A DNA stretch of 5,462 nt from positions 1 through 5,462 of the forward strand of contig JAJOKQ010000020.1 in NCBI GenBank assembly GCA_021129785.1, given 5' to 3'. A program made the translations under genes and the position numbers. The first letter of the stretch is position 1; each line of letters starts with the position of its first letter. Positions 4,474-5,462 of the stretch are shown here, in pieces. This DNA comes from Clostridiales bacterium. GTDB lineage: Bacteria; Bacillota; Clostridia; Peptostreptococcales; NVVX01. The notes under the pieces were generated by a model. That model did no database searches and was not told the origin of the DNA. It saw only the letters and a program-made list of their open reading frames with translations.

Positions 4474-5462
4474 TTGAAAATAGTAATTGATGCTATGGGT
4501 GGAGATAATGCACCACAAGAGACGGTAAAAGGCGCAGTAGAAGCAGTTAAACAGTTTAATGTAGATATAGTTCTAACAGGTGATATTGAGGAAATAGCTA
4601 AGGAATTAGAGAAACACTCATACCCTAAAGAAAAAATTGAAATAGTTAATTGTAGTGAAGTTATAAAAACTGATGAAAAACCAGTTGTAGCAATAAGAAG
4701 AAAAAAGGACTCATCTTTGGTAGTTGCAATTAATATGGTTAAGGATGGCAAGGCAGATGCAATAATATCGGCAGGAAATACTGGAGCGATATTAGCAGGA
4801 GGACTATTTATTCTAGGAAGAATGAAAGGTATCAATAGACCAGCGCTAGCACCAGTTTACCCGACTGCAAAAGGAGTGTCTATTTTAATTGATGGAGGAT
4901 CTAATCCGGACTGCAAGCCTAAGAATTTATTAGAATTTGGAGTAATGGGTAGTCTGTATGCTAATAAACTACTAAATGTAGATAAGCCAAGCGTTTGCCT
5001 TGTAAATATTGGCATTGAAGAAGGAAAAGGAAATGAACTTGTAAAAGAAGCATATGAAATATTTAAAAAAGCGCCATTTAACTTTCAAGGGAATGTTGAA
5101 GCAAGAGATGTTTCAGCAGGCTATGCAGACGTAATTGTTTGTGACGGTTTTACTGGAAACATTATATTAAAACTAACTGAAGGTGTCGCAGGAACAATAT
5201 TTAAAATGTTAAAAAAAGAGCTTATGAAAAGCCCTATCAGAAAATTAGGAGCTTTACTTATTAAATCAGGGTTAAAGAGTTTCAAAAAAAGCTTTGACTA
5301 CTCAGAGTACGGAGGAGCACCATTTCTCGGTGTTAAAGGGGTAGTTATTAAGGCGCACGGTAGCTCAAATGCTAAAGCAATAAAGAATGCTGTAAGGCAA
5401 GCAAAAATATTAATTGAAACGAATATTGTTGAAGATATTGAAAAAGAGATTGTTTACTCAGC
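4474..5462 (+). CDS. plsX: Phosphate acyltransferase PlsX (3' end outside the window)
   Basis: PlsX converts acyl-ACP and phosphate into acyl phosphate, which the membrane enzyme PlsY uses to acylate glycerol-3-phosphate, the first step of phospholipid synthesis in most Gram-positive bacteria. It is a peripheral membrane protein. There are 329 complete codons here and no stop before the edge; family members are usually about 330-340 residues, so only a few residues should be missing. Visible motifs are DAMGGDNAP (6-14), the PVVAIRRKKDSSL region (70-82), ISAGNTGAILAGG (98-110), DGGSNPDCKP (140-149), NIGIEEGKGNEL (178-189), ARDVSAGYADVIVCDGFTGN (210-229) and YGGAPFLGVKGVVIKAHGSS (279-298). It starts with TTG after a good ribosome binding site. 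Genes such as fabH, fabD, fabG or acpP probably follow (inference). Confidence 0.96.
   Translation, partial: MKIVIDAMGGDNAPQETVKGAVEAVKQFNVDIVLTGDIEEIAKELEKHSYPKEKIEIVNCSEVIKTDEKPVVAIRRKKDSSLVVAINMVKDGKADAIISAGNTGAILAGGLFILGRMKGINRPALAPVYPTAKGVSILIDGGSNPDCKPKNLLEFGVMGSLYANKLLNVDKPSVCLVNIGIEEGKGNELVKEAYEIFKKAPFNFQGNVEARDVSAGYADVIVCDGFTGNIILKLTEGVAGTIFKMLKKELMKSPIRKLGALLIKSGLKSFKKSFDYSEYGGAPFLGVKGVVIKAHGSSNAKAIKNAVRQAKILIETNIVEDIEKEIVYS

Noticed and set aside
4425..4835. Minus-strand open frame of 136 codons opposite plsX
   Set aside because: Its composition (Ser, Ile, Phe rich) reflects the complement of plsX codons, and the plus strand is clearly PlsX.

Overview
The window is a stretch of bacterial chromosome carrying housekeeping genes. 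It is AT-rich (clearly low GC by eye), uses strong AGGAGG-type ribosome binding sites and sigma-A-type promoters, and carries fapR, a regulator known from Firmicutes. The order tmcAL/ylbM (divergent) - ackA - yceD(DUF177) - rpmF - fapR - plsX points to a low-GC Firmicute, most likely of the class Clostridia. A Peptostreptococcaceae-like organism is my best guess, by inference and not by search.

Layout. Positions 1-156 are non-coding as far as I can see; a possible plus-strand terminator hairpin lies at the left edge. Positions 157-1416 (minus strand) encode an intact TmcAL/YlbM, the tRNA(Met) cytidine acetate ligase. A 232-bp divergent intergenic region holds one promoter for tmcAL and one for ackA. 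ackA (1649-2845) is a complete acetate kinase with every classical active-site residue at its textbook position. After a short gap, a perfect-consensus promoter (2912-2940) drives yceD (2972-3508) and rpmF (3522-3701), which end in a clear intrinsic terminator (3717-3745). fapR (3879-4442) then starts a new unit with plsX (4474 to the window end, nearly complete).

How the genes work together. The left half is acetate chemistry: AckA interconverts acetate and acetyl phosphate, and TmcAL spends acetate and ATP to acetylate the anticodon of elongator tRNA(Met). The middle pair serves the large ribosomal subunit: L32 and its usual partner YceD, a protein linked to 23S rRNA accumulation. The right half controls and begins phospholipid synthesis: FapR senses malonyl-CoA, and PlsX makes acyl phosphate.

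The most informative non-coding signal is in front of fapR. The 17-bp spacer of the best promoter (TTGATT / TATACT) is itself an imperfect palindrome with TTAG...CTAA ends and the length expected of a FapR operator, which suggests autoregulation. I see no mobile element, CRISPR array, tRNA, rRNA or unknown multi-gene system. The region looks conserved and ordinary, and the items worth a second look are regulatory.
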